A DNA stretch of 64,000 bases from Nitrosomonas sp. (GTDB lineage: Bacteria > Pseudomonadota > Gammaproteobacteria > Burkholderiales > Nitrosomonadaceae), in contig JADJBK010000006.1 in the NCBI GenBank assembly GCA_016703745.1, positions 1,054,001 to 1,118,000 on the forward strand, given 5' to 3'. The notes beneath the pieces were generated by a model. It had not been told where the DNA came from. It ran no database searches and worked only from the letters and a program-made list of their open reading frames with translations. Numbering within the stretch: position 1 is the first letter of the stretch; each line of letters starts with the position of its first letter. Position numbers and translations under genes: made by a program. This document shows, in pieces, positions 1 through 8,159 of the stretch.

Positions 1-47
1 GACAATTAACCTGTCCGGTCTGACGACAATTATCTTGACCGGTTGAG
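1..47 (+). repeat. IS21 left terminal inverted repeat
   Basis: These 47 bases match the reverse complement of 2342-2388 at most positions. Each end contains two tandem copies of a motif near GACAATTATCTTGACCGGT, spaced 25 bases apart (1-19 and 26-44 on this side). Repeated motifs of this sort are typical transposase-binding sites of IS21-family termini. Confidence 0.85.
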
Positions 48-91
48 TGAAAGTATCAGTATGAGTTCTTTTCTATATAAGGAGAAAGAAC

Positions 92-1483
92 TTGCCTGGA
101 AAACATATCACTCATCAACAGGAAGCTATTTATATGAAGAATCGTCAGATAGGGCATGGTCAGGAGACAGCGGCTGCGAAAGCGGGGGTAAGTATCCGCA
201 GTGGCCGCAGGATTGAGAAGGGTGTGCGGGTGGAGAAGTCGCAACGGCAATGGCGCACGCGCCAGGATCCTTTTGAGCTGGTTTGGGAGACCGAATTGAT
301 TCCATTGCTGCACAGGGAACCTGAACTGACCGGGACTACGCTTTGGGAGTACCTGGATGATCGATATCCCGGCCAATACCCGGAGAAATTGCTCAGAAGC
401 TTGCAGCGCCGTGTAAAACACTGGCGGGCAACGCAAGGTCCCGGTAAGGCGGTCATGTTTTGCCAGTCGGTACCTGCCGGGCACCAGGGGTTGTCCGATT
501 TTACCTGGCCGCGTACGGCAATTACGATTGCAGGCAAACCATTTGATCACCTGCTGTATCAGTTTCGTCTGGCTTATAGTCATTGGCGTGCTGTTCATAT
601 CATCCGGGGCGGGGAAAGTTATAGTGCGTTGGCCGATGGATTGCAGACCGCCTTGCATAAACTGGGCGGCGTGCCCAGGGAACATCGCACCGACAGCCTG
701 AGTGCCGCATACGTCAATGCGAGCCAAAAACAAGAACTCACGCAATCTTATGCGGCGCTGTGTCAACACTATGGCATGAAGCCTACGGTCAATAACCTGG
801 GCGTCAGCCATGAAAATGGCGCCGTAGAAAATGCCCATGGTTCGCTCAAACACCGGATTGAGCAGGCGATCAAACTGCGGGGATCTGCGGATTTCGAAAG
901 TGTGGGCGCCTACCGCCGTTTTCTTGAACGGATCGTCGATAAGCTCAATCTGCGCTGCAGGGGGCGATTGGCGGAAGAGCAATCGCATCTCCAGCCACTG
1001 CCACGCTACCGCTTCATGGACTTCAGTGAACTGACCGTCAAAGTGACCACCAGTAGCACCATAGCGGTCAAACGGGGACTCTACAGTGTGCCATCCAGAC
1101 TCATTGGCGAGAACATCCGGGTTCATCTCTATCACGATCGTCTGGAATGCTTTGTCGGCCAAACACCGGTCATTACCTTACCGCGCGCGTATCCGAAAGC
1201 GCCAGAAGGACGCGCCCGGCGCATCGATTACCGTCATGTGATTCATGCATTGGCGGCAAAGCCACAAGCCTTTCGCTTTTCCCGGCTGCGGGATGATCTG
1301 TTGCCAACGCCACAGTATCACCAGCTGTGGGCGCGGGTACAACAACAATTTGATCCCGGACTCGCTTGCAAATGGATGGTATCGGTGCTGCGTTTTGCCT
1401 ACGACTATGATTGCGAGAGCCAGTTGGCCGCTGAATTGTTGCAACAACATCCGCTACCTGAACTGCAAACACTGCAAAAGTGA
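92..1483 (+). CDS. istA: IS21-family transposase IstA, shortened by a premature stop
   Basis: IstA is the DDE integrase-type transposase of IS21 elements and acts on the terminal repeats together with IstB. The TTG at 92 is preceded by AAGGAG at a good distance (79-84); an ATG at 134 is the alternative. The protein is 463 residues. The rve-type integrase core lies around residues 130-290, including the stretch NNLGVSHENGAVENAHGSL. In the second copy the corresponding codon after LQK is CGA, but here it is TGA, so 43 C-terminal residues that would run to 1612 and overlap the istB start are lost. The frame stays open after the stop, so this is a single nonsense change. Whether the shortened protein still works is unknown. 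Confidence 0.9.
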   Translation: MPGKHITHQQEAIYMKNRQIGHGQETAAAKAGVSIRSGRRIEKGVRVEKSQRQWRTRQDPFELVWETELIPLLHREPELTGTTLWEYLDDRYPGQYPEKLLRSLQRRVKHWRATQGPGKAVMFCQSVPAGHQGLSDFTWPRTAITIAGKPFDHLLYQFRLAYSHWRAVHIIRGGESYSALADGLQTALHKLGGVPREHRTDSLSAAYVNASQKQELTQSYAALCQHYGMKPTVNNLGVSHENGAVENAHGSLKHRIEQAIKLRGSADFESVGAYRRFLERIVDKLNLRCRGRLAEEQSHLQPLPRYRFMDFSELTVKVTTSSTIAVKRGLYSVPSRLIGENIRVHLYHDRLECFVGQTPVITLPRAYPKAPEGRARRIDYRHVIHALAAKPQAFRFSRLRDDLLPTPQYHQLWARVQQQFDPGLACKWMVSVLRFAYDYDCESQLAAELLQQHPLPELQTLQK

Positions 1484-1590
1484 TTTCTGCGGCAGCATGC
1501 GCCGCAGCCGGACATCCCAATTAAACAACACACTGCGGATACCTACGATCAACTCCTCAGCGGAAACTGGGCAACGCAAGGAGGCAGCTC

Positions 1591-2328
1591 ATGTCTGAAT
1601 CGCTCCCACTGATGCTCAAGGAACTCAGACTCCCTGCCTTTGGCCAGCATTACCGGCACTTCCAGGATCAAGCCGCAGAACACGCCTGGAGCTACAGCCA
1701 ATATCTCGCCGCCCTGTGCGAACAGGAAGTCGCCCAGCGCTTCCAAAGCAGAATCAGCAACTGGACGCATGAAGCCAAACTACCGTGCGGCAAAAGCTTT
1801 GCCACTCTGGCGCTGACCGAACTGCCTCAAGCCGCTCAGAAAAAAATCATCACGCTGCGCGACAATACCTACTGGGCGAGCCAGGCAGACAATGTGTTGC
1901 TGATCGGCCCCTCCGGTGTCGGCAAATCACATGTGGCGGCAGCATTAGGGTTGCATTTGATTGAACAAGGCATTCGCGTCAAATGGATATCAGCTACCGC
2001 ACTGGTTCAACTCCTGCAGCAAGCCAGGAAAGAACTGGACTTGATGTCCGCCATGACGCGGCTGGATAAATACCGTGTACTGATCGTTGATGATATCGGC
2101 TATGTCAAAAAGACCGATTCGGAAACACAGGTATTGTTTGACTTCATTGCCCATCGCTATGAAAGCGGAAGTCTCATCATTACTTCAAACCAGCCTTTTA
2201 GCCAGTGGGATCAAATCTTCCCTGACACCATGATGACCGTTGCCGCCATCGACCGGATCATCCATCACGCAACCATCATCGAAATCGACAGTGAAAGTTA
2301 TAGGAGGAAAAACCAGAAAAAATCATGA
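1591..2328 (+). CDS. istB: IS21-family transposition helper ATPase IstB
   Basis: IstB is the AAA+ ATPase, DnaA/DnaC-like, that assists IstA in target capture and strand transfer. The 245-residue protein has the Walker A sequence GPSGVGKSH near residues 106-114 and the Walker B sequence VLIVDDIGY. The start has a strong ribosome site, AAGGAGG, eight bases upstream. In an intact element istA overlaps this start, suggesting translational coupling; in this copy istA ends 108 bases earlier because of the premature stop. The length is normal for the family and the frame is complete, unlike the second copy. Confidence 0.95.
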   Translation: MSESLPLMLKELRLPAFGQHYRHFQDQAAEHAWSYSQYLAALCEQEVAQRFQSRISNWTHEAKLPCGKSFATLALTELPQAAQKKIITLRDNTYWASQADNVLLIGPSGVGKSHVAAALGLHLIEQGIRVKWISATALVQLLQQARKELDLMSAMTRLDKYRVLIVDDIGYVKKTDSETQVLFDFIAHRYESGSLIITSNQPFSQWDQIFPDTMMTVAAIDRIIHHATIIEIDSESYRRKNQKKS

Positions 2329-2341
2329 AGTAGCTAATAAA

Positions 2342-2388
2342 CTCAACCGGCCATCATAATTGTCGTCAAAGCGGCCAAGATAATTGAC
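2342..2388 (-). repeat. IS21 right terminal inverted repeat
   Basis: This is the counterpart of the repeat at 1-47. It is repeated almost base for base at 17283-17329, the right end of the second IS21 copy. It starts with CTCAACCGGCCATC and ends with AATTGAC. Confidence 0.88.
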
Positions 2389-2394
2389 GCGAGA

Positions 2395-2473
2395 CACCAA
2401 ATCTCCTGACAAGCGGATCATCTATGCACGCAAGGTCGAGACAGCATTCAACCGTATCAGGAATCAGCAGTAA
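2395..2473 (+). pseudogene. 3' remnant of an unknown gene truncated by IS21
   Basis: Directly after the IS21 end, an open frame of about 25 codons reads basic residues (KSPDKRIIYARKVETAFNRI and a few more) and stops at TAA 2471-2473. That stop overlaps the ATG of the next gene as TAATG, an arrangement usual for co-translated operon genes. It is therefore likely the real tail of the gene that preceded the conjugation operon, cut off by the insertion. Too little is left to name the family. Confidence 0.5.
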
Positions 2474-3030
2474 TGCAAAAGTTTTTCATCATCATGCTCG
2501 GATTAATGCTGATTGCCTGTGCTGGCCAGCCGAAGCCCATGCCCAGGATACTAATTGAACAACCACCCAAAAGATTCTATGAGATTGCCTGGTTCGATGA
2601 AGACTGGCGCATCTGCGAAGTGGGTATCAATTGCATCAGGCCAACGAGGAAATCACTGATTCATACTATTTCTATTTCCTCCGTGAGCGGCAATGTAACC
2701 AAGCCTTTCGCACATTTGCGTTTTGATTTCGATCAGGCTGACAGCCACGACATCCACGCCCTCGAAACACTCCTGGCAGCAATCTCGGATACGGATCATA
2801 TACGCATCGAGGGTTATACCGACAGCACCGGAGAAAAAGAATACAACCAGAAGCTCGCCGGGCGGCGGGCTGAATGGGTAGCTGCGTGGATCAAATCACG
2901 CGGTATCAGGAATCCACTGGAAATCAGAGCCATGGGCAATTGTTGCTATCTGGCGGATAACCAGACGGATAGGGGGCGCGCGCTTAACCGCCGCGTTGAA
3001 GTGAGCTTAATCAAAAAGGAGACACTATGA
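2473..3030 (+). CDS. OmpA-family outer-membrane lipoprotein
   Basis: The 185-residue protein starts with a lipoprotein signal peptide ending in a lipobox (LIAC, cysteine near residue 17), so it should be lipid-anchored. The C-terminal half (about residues 90-183) is an OmpA-like peptidoglycan-binding domain, seen in IRIEGYTDSTG, the NQKLAGRRAE helix and the closing NRRVEVSLI. Such proteins tie the outer membrane to the cell wall. It overlaps the preceding gene remnant (TAATG) and the next gene by four bases, so it is part of the same operon as the secretion genes. A role in anchoring the conjugation channel or in surface interaction is inference. The mid-part with CEVGINCI is not recognised. 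Confidence 0.8.
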   Translation: MQKFFIIMLGLMLIACAGQPKPMPRILIEQPPKRFYEIAWFDEDWRICEVGINCIRPTRKSLIHTISISSVSGNVTKPFAHLRFDFDQADSHDIHALETLLAAISDTDHIRIEGYTDSTGEKEYNQKLAGRRAEWVAAWIKSRGIRNPLEIRAMGNCCYLADNQTDRGRALNRRVEVSLIKKETL

Positions 3031-3251
3031 ACCAAACTGTAACCATTGAGAAGCTCCCTCGTTCGAGGGAGGCAATCAAGGATATGGTCATTGCCGGTGC
3101 CTTTATTGCCATGGGGGTGTTGATGCCGGGCGGCATGCTCGACAACGCCTTTCAGGTGCATATAGGCGGGATTGCCCTGGGCATGGGCTTCGGCTGGCTG
3201 GTCAAATCAATCATTTGCCATAAAACTAAACCAGGAGTAAACCATGTTTGA
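3027..3251 (+). CDS. small membrane protein of the conjugation operon
   Basis: The 74-residue protein has a good ribosome site (AAGGAG) and overlaps its neighbours on both sides. It has a charged N-terminus and two hydrophobic stretches (about residues 18-36 and 42-59), both rich in glycine and methionine. I do not recognise the family. Its position directly before the pilin gene suggests a part in pilin processing or membrane insertion, but nothing in the sequence proves that. It carries a cysteine-histidine pair after the second membrane stretch (IICHK). Confidence 0.65.
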   Translation: MNQTVTIEKLPRSREAIKDMVIAGAFIAMGVLMPGGMLDNAFQVHIGGIALGMGFGWLVKSIICHKTKPGVNHV

Positions 3252-3546
3252 AATTAACAAGAAATCTTTAATCTTTTTAGCATTACTTATGGCCCTATCG
3301 CTGGTCATTGTGGGTGATGCGGTGTCCGGCACGACCGGCGCTTCGTTCACCGCCCTGTACACTTTTTTCAAGGATCTGGTTCTGGGTTTTGGTGGTAAGG
3401 CCATATCGATTGCCGCTGTTGCTTTGGGCGGCATTATCTCCATCGCACGAGTCAATCCGATTCCAGTACTAGCAGGAGTTGGCTTTGCGATTTTCATGCA
3501 ATTCACACCAGGCATCATCGAGGCCATCATGTCTGCAACCATCTAG
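3244..3546 (+). CDS. traA: F-type conjugative pilin precursor (TraA-like)
   Basis: This 100-residue protein has the build of an F-type pilin. A long hydrophobic leader includes a likely signal-peptidase site after about residue 30 (VSGTTGA). The mature part has two hydrophobic segments around a short positively charged turn (SIARVNPIPVL). Pilin subunits are stored in the inner membrane and assembled into the conjugative pilus. The gene overlaps the previous one by eight bases, has AGGAG upstream, and lies directly before traL, as in the F plasmid order traA-L-E-K-B. The assignment rests on size, topology and position, since pilin sequences diverge strongly. Confidence 0.75.
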   Translation: MFEINKKSLIFLALLMALSLVIVGDAVSGTTGASFTALYTFFKDLVLGFGGKAISIAAVALGGIISIARVNPIPVLAGVGFAIFMQFTPGIIEAIMSATI

Positions 3547-3560
3547 GTAGGAGGTGACAA

Positions 3561-3857
3561 ATGAATGGCGATGAAAGCGGATTTATACCAACCTTCCTCG
3601 ATGCGCGGGAGCGATTTCTCTGGTGGGAGATCGATCAGCTTGTTCTGGCAATCATGCTGATTGGCATCGGCCTTGCCCTTGGTATGGCCATGATTGGTCT
3701 GGTCTGTGGTACTTCAGCAGCGTGGCTTTATGGTCGGATGAAGGCTGGGAAACATTCGCGTTTCGCCATTCATGTCCTCTACTGGTGGCTTCCAGGCAGT
3801 CTGTTCATAAAACCTAAAACCCTGTCATCTTCCAGTCTGCGCTATTTTCTGGGTTGA
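3561..3857 (+). CDS. traL: Type IV secretion pilus assembly protein TraL
   Basis: TraL is the small inner-membrane protein of F-type systems, equivalent to VirB3, needed for pilus assembly. The 98-residue protein has the typical start (IPTFLDARERFLWWEIDQ), a glycine-rich membrane stretch around residues 28-55, and a second hydrophobic stretch near residues 70-82. The start has an excellent ribosome site (AGGAGGTGA). It follows the pilin and precedes traE, the canonical order. Confidence 0.9.
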   Translation: MNGDESGFIPTFLDARERFLWWEIDQLVLAIMLIGIGLALGMAMIGLVCGTSAAWLYGRMKAGKHSRFAIHVLYWWLPGSLFIKPKTLSSSSLRYFLG

Positions 3858-3859
3858 TC

Positions 3860-4453
3860 ATGTTATTCAAAAAATACACCGATGAACGGGCCAACGCCGC
3901 ACTGGAAATCCGTTTCATGCGCCTCCTGCTGGCAGCACTCGTGCTGATCATCATGCTGGAAAGTATGGCAATACTCAATTTACAGGGAGATGCCCGCACA
4001 GTACTGGTGCCGCCACAGATCAAGCAGGGTTTCTGGATATCGAACAACGCAGTATCCAGGGAATACCTTGAGGAAATGGCGTACTGGTATGCCGGACTGG
4101 CACTCAACGTTACGCCAGCAGGTATTGCTTATCAGAACGAACTTTTTCTCAAATATGCACTGCCATCCGAATTTGGCAGGCTATCGCAGGAAATGGCTTC
4201 CCGTTCCGATTTTCTGAGAAGAAACCAGACTTCCTCACAATTTTCGGTACAGGACATCACCATCGATGAAAAATATCTTCGAGTAGCACTCTCCGGCAAG
4301 TTGCATACGTGGGTAGCCGATAAAAGGGCTGGTGAGCGCGATGCGACCTTCATGATCGGATTCAACTATCTAAATGGAAAACTCTATGTTTCGGATTTTC
4401 GTGAGACGACCCGACAGAATCCTCTGGATGATGCTGACGCTGCTAAGTCTTAA
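3860..4453 (+). CDS. traE: Type IV secretion protein TraE
   Basis: TraE is the F-type equivalent of VirB5/VirB8-class proteins, an inner-membrane protein required for pilus assembly. The protein (197 residues from this start) has one N-terminal membrane anchor near residues 20-40 (LLLAALVLIIMLESMAIL) followed by a periplasmic domain. Family hallmarks are VLVPPQI and the segment GFWISNNAVSREYLEEM. A TTG at 3854 is the alternative start; I prefer the ATG at 3860, just after the traL stop. The 3' end overlaps the start of traK by about 70 bases. Confidence 0.9.
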   Translation: MLFKKYTDERANAALEIRFMRLLLAALVLIIMLESMAILNLQGDARTVLVPPQIKQGFWISNNAVSREYLEEMAYWYAGLALNVTPAGIAYQNELFLKYALPSEFGRLSQEMASRSDFLRRNQTSSQFSVQDITIDEKYLRVALSGKLHTWVADKRAGERDATFMIGFNYLNGKLYVSDFRETTRQNPLDDADAAKS

Positions 4454-5084
4454 TACGACGGCAGCGCAGCTTTTACAGGGGGAACCAGATGAAACCCTGC
4501 ATGCCACGGTTTCTCGCTCGGAACCGACGCTCGTGCGGGTGGAAGGCAGCCGTATCACACGGGTATACGGCGCAGAAGGAGACTTTACCGCAGTGCCAGA
4601 CAGCGAAACCGGTGCCGCCTATATCAAGCCGATGGCAGACAAATCGCATATAAGCATATTCATCACCGATGAATCGAAGCATACCTGGAAACTTCTGCTG
4701 GCTATCATCGACAAGCCAGCCGACACCATCGTAATCCATGGGAGAAAAAAGTCTGTCAGAACAGTTGAGGCAGATCATGACATGGAGCGCAATCGCGCCA
4801 TCAAGCACATGATCCTTGCACTGGAATCGCCACAGATGGAATCACGCTCAGTCAACCGTGTGGTGCCACTATGGAACGATGTGATGTTTGTTCTCACCGC
4901 CACGGTAGATGGACGCTACACAGGGGAAAAGTACCGGATGAAGAACACATCCAGCCATCAACTGGTAATCGATGAGCGTGAGCTTTACCGGCCAGGAGTC
5001 GTCGCCGTATCAGTCGAGCGTCCCGTTCTGAATCCAGGAGAAGCATCGGATGTATTCATTATTCTGGAGAATTCACATGAGTAA
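4386..5084 (+). CDS. traK: Type IV secretion protein TraK (outer-membrane core component)
   Basis: TraK is the VirB9-like secretin-type component that forms the outer-membrane core complex with TraB and TraV. The protein of about 232 residues has an N-terminal signal sequence (IFVRRPDRILWMMLTLLSLN, cleaved around TTAA) and a periplasmic domain with SRITRVYGAEGDF. An in-frame ATG at 4374 and another at 4428 are alternative starts. The gene overlaps the end of traE and runs eight bases into traB, so all three are probably translated together. Confidence 0.88.
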   Translation: MFRIFVRRPDRILWMMLTLLSLNTTAAQLLQGEPDETLHATVSRSEPTLVRVEGSRITRVYGAEGDFTAVPDSETGAAYIKPMADKSHISIFITDESKHTWKLLLAIIDKPADTIVIHGRKKSVRTVEADHDMERNRAIKHMILALESPQMESRSVNRVVPLWNDVMFVLTATVDGRYTGEKYRMKNTSSHQLVIDERELYRPGVVAVSVERPVLNPGEASDVFIILENSHE

Positions 5085-6327
5085 TGATTCTGCCACAAGC
5101 TTTGCTGAATCCCTCAAGAATCTGTCGGTAAAAGCCAGGCAAAATTTGCTGCTTTCCGGACTGGCAGTTGTTTTTTTTGCGCTGGTATTTGGTGGAGTTT
5201 ATCTATGGGACAACCAGGAACCGATGCTGATTCCTGCCATGGAACAGAAACCGGATACGCGCAACATTTCCGCGCCCGGTGCCCAGGTTGATCCACGCGA
5301 GGTCTGGATGTCGCAATCGGCACAACAGTTGTTGCAGATGGATGAAATCATTCGCGCCATGAAACAACAGATAACAGATCTGGAGCGCAAGCAGGAACAG
5401 GAACCACAACCCGGAAATTTCTTTGCCCCATTACCACCGCCCGTCCAGGAGCTAACCGCCCAGGCCGATTCCTTCAAGACGGAAATACCGCCACCGCAGC
5501 CATATCTTCCACCTCCCATGCCGGAACCAGGTACTGCTGTTGAAGCTGCACCACCGCCCGTGCCAGGTATCGCGGTATTCCAGATGGCGGCAACCAACCC
5601 ACAGGCTACGCCCGAAGCTAAACCGGAGCCACCCAAAACCTACATTCCTTCAGGCACATTCATGCGATCAGTCCTGCTAGGCGGAATGGATGCGCCAACC
5701 GGTGGCCAGGCACAGAACAACCCGATGCCTGCATTGCTTCGAGTGCAGGACAATGCTTTCCTGCCAAACCGCTACCGGGCGAAACTCAGGGAATGCTTCG
5801 TTCTGGGTTCCGGCCATGGCGACATCAGCTCGGAGCGTGCCCACATAAGACTTGAATCGCTTTCCTGCACACTCAAAGACGGCAAGGTCGTCGATGTGCC
5901 TGCCAAGGGCTATATCGTGAGCGAAGACGGCAAAGCCGGATTGCGCGGGAGACTGATCAGCAAGCAGGGTCAGATAATCGCCAATGCGCTCATGACGGGC
6001 ATTATTGCTGGTATCGGTCAGGGATTGCAACAAAGTGCCACCTCATTTTCAACCAGCGCACTGGGGACGGTCGGCACTATCAACGGCGCGGGCAATCAGT
6101 TCCGCGCAGGAATGGGTGCGGGCATCGGTCGCTCGCTTGATCGCGTATCGCAATATTACATTCGCCTTGCTGAACAGCTCTTTCCGGTCATCGAGGTCGA
6201 TGCGGGTCGAGTTGTAGAGGTAGTGCTGACCAAAGGCATCGAATTTGAAATAGGAGATGAGCAGGAAATGATCGGTCTTGGAGAACCGCGCAACAAGCTG
6301 CGCCGCACGGCAGGAAGAAGGGGCTAG
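5077..6327 (+). CDS. traB: Type IV secretion protein TraB (VirB10-like)
   Basis: TraB spans the envelope and links the inner-membrane ATPases to the outer-membrane pore. The start at 5077 has GGAGA upstream; the ATG at 5050 is less likely. The 416-residue protein has a short cytoplasmic part and a membrane segment at about residues 26-46. A charged helical region follows (LLQMDEIIRAMKQQITDLE), then a proline-rich linker (about residues 115-190). The C-terminal beta-barrel domain begins around PSGTFMRSVLLGGMDAPT. All are standard for the family. It overlaps traK and is followed two bases later by the DsbC-like gene. Confidence 0.93.
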   Translation: MSNDSATSFAESLKNLSVKARQNLLLSGLAVVFFALVFGGVYLWDNQEPMLIPAMEQKPDTRNISAPGAQVDPREVWMSQSAQQLLQMDEIIRAMKQQITDLERKQEQEPQPGNFFAPLPPPVQELTAQADSFKTEIPPPQPYLPPPMPEPGTAVEAAPPPVPGIAVFQMAATNPQATPEAKPEPPKTYIPSGTFMRSVLLGGMDAPTGGQAQNNPMPALLRVQDNAFLPNRYRAKLRECFVLGSGHGDISSERAHIRLESLSCTLKDGKVVDVPAKGYIVSEDGKAGLRGRLISKQGQIIANALMTGIIAGIGQGLQQSATSFSTSALGTVGTINGAGNQFRAGMGAGIGRSLDRVSQYYIRLAEQLFPVIEVDAGRVVEVVLTKGIEFEIGDEQEMIGLGEPRNKLRRTAGRRG

Positions 6328-6329
6328 AC

Positions 6330-7055
6330 ATGACATCGCAAAGGATGATTTCTGCCATTGCAGTATTGCTGATGGCTTTTTCCGTAAAAGCCAATGATGT
6401 TACCGCCGAAGTGAAGCAGCGTCTGCAAACGCTCTATCCTGCAACCGAGTTCACCCGTGTCCAGCCAAGCCACATCGAAGGTGTTTATGAGGTGGTCATG
6501 GGCAAAAATATTGCCTATACCGACCCAAGCGCCCGCTACCTGATTTTTGGACATCTGTTCGATATGGCCGAGCAACGGGATTTAACCGCAGAAGTCCTGG
6601 AAACTCTGAACCGGATCGATGTGTCGTCGCTACCGCTCGATGATGCCATCAAAGTTATCCGGGGCCGGGGCAAGCGCAGTTTGTTCGTGTTTTCCGATCC
6701 CGATTGCCCTTACTGCCGCAAGCTGGAATCCGAGCTATCCATGCTGGATGACGTAACCATTTACACATACCCGTATCCCATCAAGGAATTACATCCCCAG
6801 GCAGCGCACAAGGCGCGTCTTGTGTGGTGTGCCCAGGACAGATCCACCGCCTGGAATGATTTAATGATTAAAGGGCAGATACCACAGACTGGCACGGATG
6901 ATTGCCAGAACCCCATTAACAATAACGTGGCGCTTGCCCGTAGCCTTGGAATAGATGCCACACCCACGTTGATTCTAGGTGATGGCAGCGTAGTGCAAGG
7001 CGCAATGGCCGCATCAGAAATCGAAGCATTACTAGCCAAAGGAGCGCAAGAATGA
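6330..7055 (+). CDS. dsbC: DsbC-like periplasmic disulfide isomerase
   Basis: This protein forms or reshuffles disulfide bonds in periplasmic proteins, here probably those of the conjugation apparatus. The 241 residues comprise a signal peptide (cleaved after VKA near residue 21), a DsbC-type dimerisation domain (about 25-90), and a thioredoxin-fold domain with the active site CPYC at 126-129. A cis-proline motif DATPTLIL lies near the end. Two additional cysteines (WCAQD, DDCQN) match the structural disulfide of DsbC. Conjugative elements of the F and SXT/R391 types often carry such a gene. It sits between traB and traV and overlaps traV by four bases. Confidence 0.9.
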   Translation: MTSQRMISAIAVLLMAFSVKANDVTAEVKQRLQTLYPATEFTRVQPSHIEGVYEVVMGKNIAYTDPSARYLIFGHLFDMAEQRDLTAEVLETLNRIDVSSLPLDDAIKVIRGRGKRSLFVFSDPDCPYCRKLESELSMLDDVTIYTYPYPIKELHPQAAHKARLVWCAQDRSTAWNDLMIKGQIPQTGTDDCQNPINNNVALARSLGIDATPTLILGDGSVVQGAMAASEIEALLAKGAQE

Positions 7056-7714
7056 TTAAACCTGTCTTCCTGATTCCACTGCTGCTGATATTTGGTGGAT
7101 GTACCACAATCTCCGGATATGACAGCAAAAGTAAATTCTCCTGCAAGGCACCCAATGGCGTTTCCTGCTCCTCGATGTCTGGTGTTTACGCGAATGCTGT
7201 CCAGGACAATCTTCCTGGCTTGCGCCGGAGCAGCGGCACAGACAATCAGTCTGCGTCCAGAACGGAAAAAGTTGGCAAATCGGATACAACACAACAGCCA
7301 ACGGGTATAGAGGAGCGCACCGCATATCACATCACCGGCAGACCCCCCCAATCGGGTGAGCCAATCCTCATCAAACCCAAACTGCTTCGGGTCTGGATTG
7401 CACCCTGGGAAGATGCTGACGGCGACCTGCATGATCAGTCATATATCTACATGCTCGCCGACTATGGCCGTTGGGTTATCGAACACCATCGCCAGCGCAT
7501 CGTCGATGAATACCGTCCAACCTCTCTTGTAACAATTGGTGACAATCTCAAGGACATAGCCAGCGAACAATCTGCAAAAAAGGCAGATTTCCGGCAGTTC
7601 TCACCCCTGCCGCAGCCACCTCAGCCATCGCAGTATTCAGCACCGCCATCACCTATGCGACAACAGCATGCTCCCTTACCACAAGATGACATCTATCCGG
7701 AGGAACAATTTTGA
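7052..7714 (+). CDS. traV: Type IV secretion lipoprotein TraV
   Basis: TraV is the VirB7-like outer-membrane lipoprotein that stabilises the core complex. The 220-residue protein has a lipoprotein signal (LLLIFGGC, cysteine at about residue 17). It then shows the family-typical cysteine motif FSCKAPNGVSCSSMSGVY near residues 29-46. The C-terminal part is rich in proline and glutamine. The ATG overlaps the previous stop (ATGA), and the stop overlaps the traC start. Confidence 0.9.
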   Translation: MIKPVFLIPLLLIFGGCTTISGYDSKSKFSCKAPNGVSCSSMSGVYANAVQDNLPGLRRSSGTDNQSASRTEKVGKSDTTQQPTGIEERTAYHITGRPPQSGEPILIKPKLLRVWIAPWEDADGDLHDQSYIYMLADYGRWVIEHHRQRIVDEYRPTSLVTIGDNLKDIASEQSAKKADFRQFSPLPQPPQPSQYSAPPSPMRQQHAPLPQDDIYPEEQF

Positions 7715-8083
7715 GTGTACTGGCCGATCTTAAAACGATTTTCATGGGTGAACGGCTCGATCCCTCTGATCTGGTGCCGCGCAAGCTGCTTAAAGAAATC
7801 GCTTCGATTCCTCGACTGGCAGGAATTATGCCGTATTCATCCTGGCTACCGGAAGAAAAATTGTTTGTGCTGGATCATGGCGCATTCAGTGAGAAACCGA
7901 TGCAAAATCTCGGTTTTTGTATCGAGACTCCTCCGCAGACCGGTTCCAACGAAGAAATGGAGCGGGTATTGAGCAGTTTGTTTCTGTCTTGTCCGGCGGG
8001 CACCGGTATCCAGATCTCCCTGTACGCAAGTCCCCATATTCTGCCTGTTTTGCGCAAACAGTCAGAGATGCTGCCGGTAGATC
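7711..8083 (+). pseudogene. traC: 5' fragment of traC, the type IV secretion ATPase
   Basis: TraC is the VirB4-like ATPase that powers pilus assembly and is normally about 800 residues or more. Only some 124 codons remain, from a TTG start with GGAGGA upstream that overlaps the traV stop. The remaining part matches the usual TraC N-terminus (DLVPRKLLKEIASIPRLAG, then a phenylalanine-rich domain), without Walker motifs. From 8084 the sequence is IS66 DNA, so the frame continues for only about 13 foreign codons. The rest of the conjugation operon (traW, traU, traN, traF and others) is absent from this window. Confidence 0.85.
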
Positions 8084-8138
8084 GTAACCGTCCAACGCTC
8101 CCATCTATCTTTCCTGCTGTTTAAGTGATTGAATGAAC
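8084..8138 (-). repeat. 55-bp right-end remnant of an IS66-family element
   Basis: These 55 bases are the terminal repeat (GTAACCGTCCAACGCTCCC) plus the last codons of an IS66 tnpC. At 8139 the same sequence starts again with one base changed, now followed by the complete tnpC. It is therefore the end of an earlier IS66, joined to traC at 8083, whose remainder was replaced by the next copy. The eight bases before it (GGTAGATC) have no partner elsewhere in the window. Confidence 0.85.
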
Positions 8139-8159
8139 GTAACCGTCCAGCGCTCCCAT

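Larger units (their letters stand above)
1..2394 (+). mobile_element. IS21-family insertion sequence, copy 1
   Basis: The element carries istA and istB in the usual order between two long inverted repeats (1-47 and 2342-2388). The right boundary is set by comparison with the second IS21 copy: both share sequence up to six bases past the repeat (to 2394 here, 17335 there) and then diverge. The left boundary coincides with the first base of the window, so a few terminal bases may lie outside. No target duplication can be tested for that reason. istA has a premature stop that the second copy lacks, while istB is intact. The element truncated whatever gene lay upstream of 2395. Confidence 0.93.

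Noticed and set aside
56..1162. Long open frame of 368 codons on the minus strand opposite istA
   Set aside because: It is a shadow of istA, which has a family match and a ribosome site. The same shadow recurs opposite the second istA copy.
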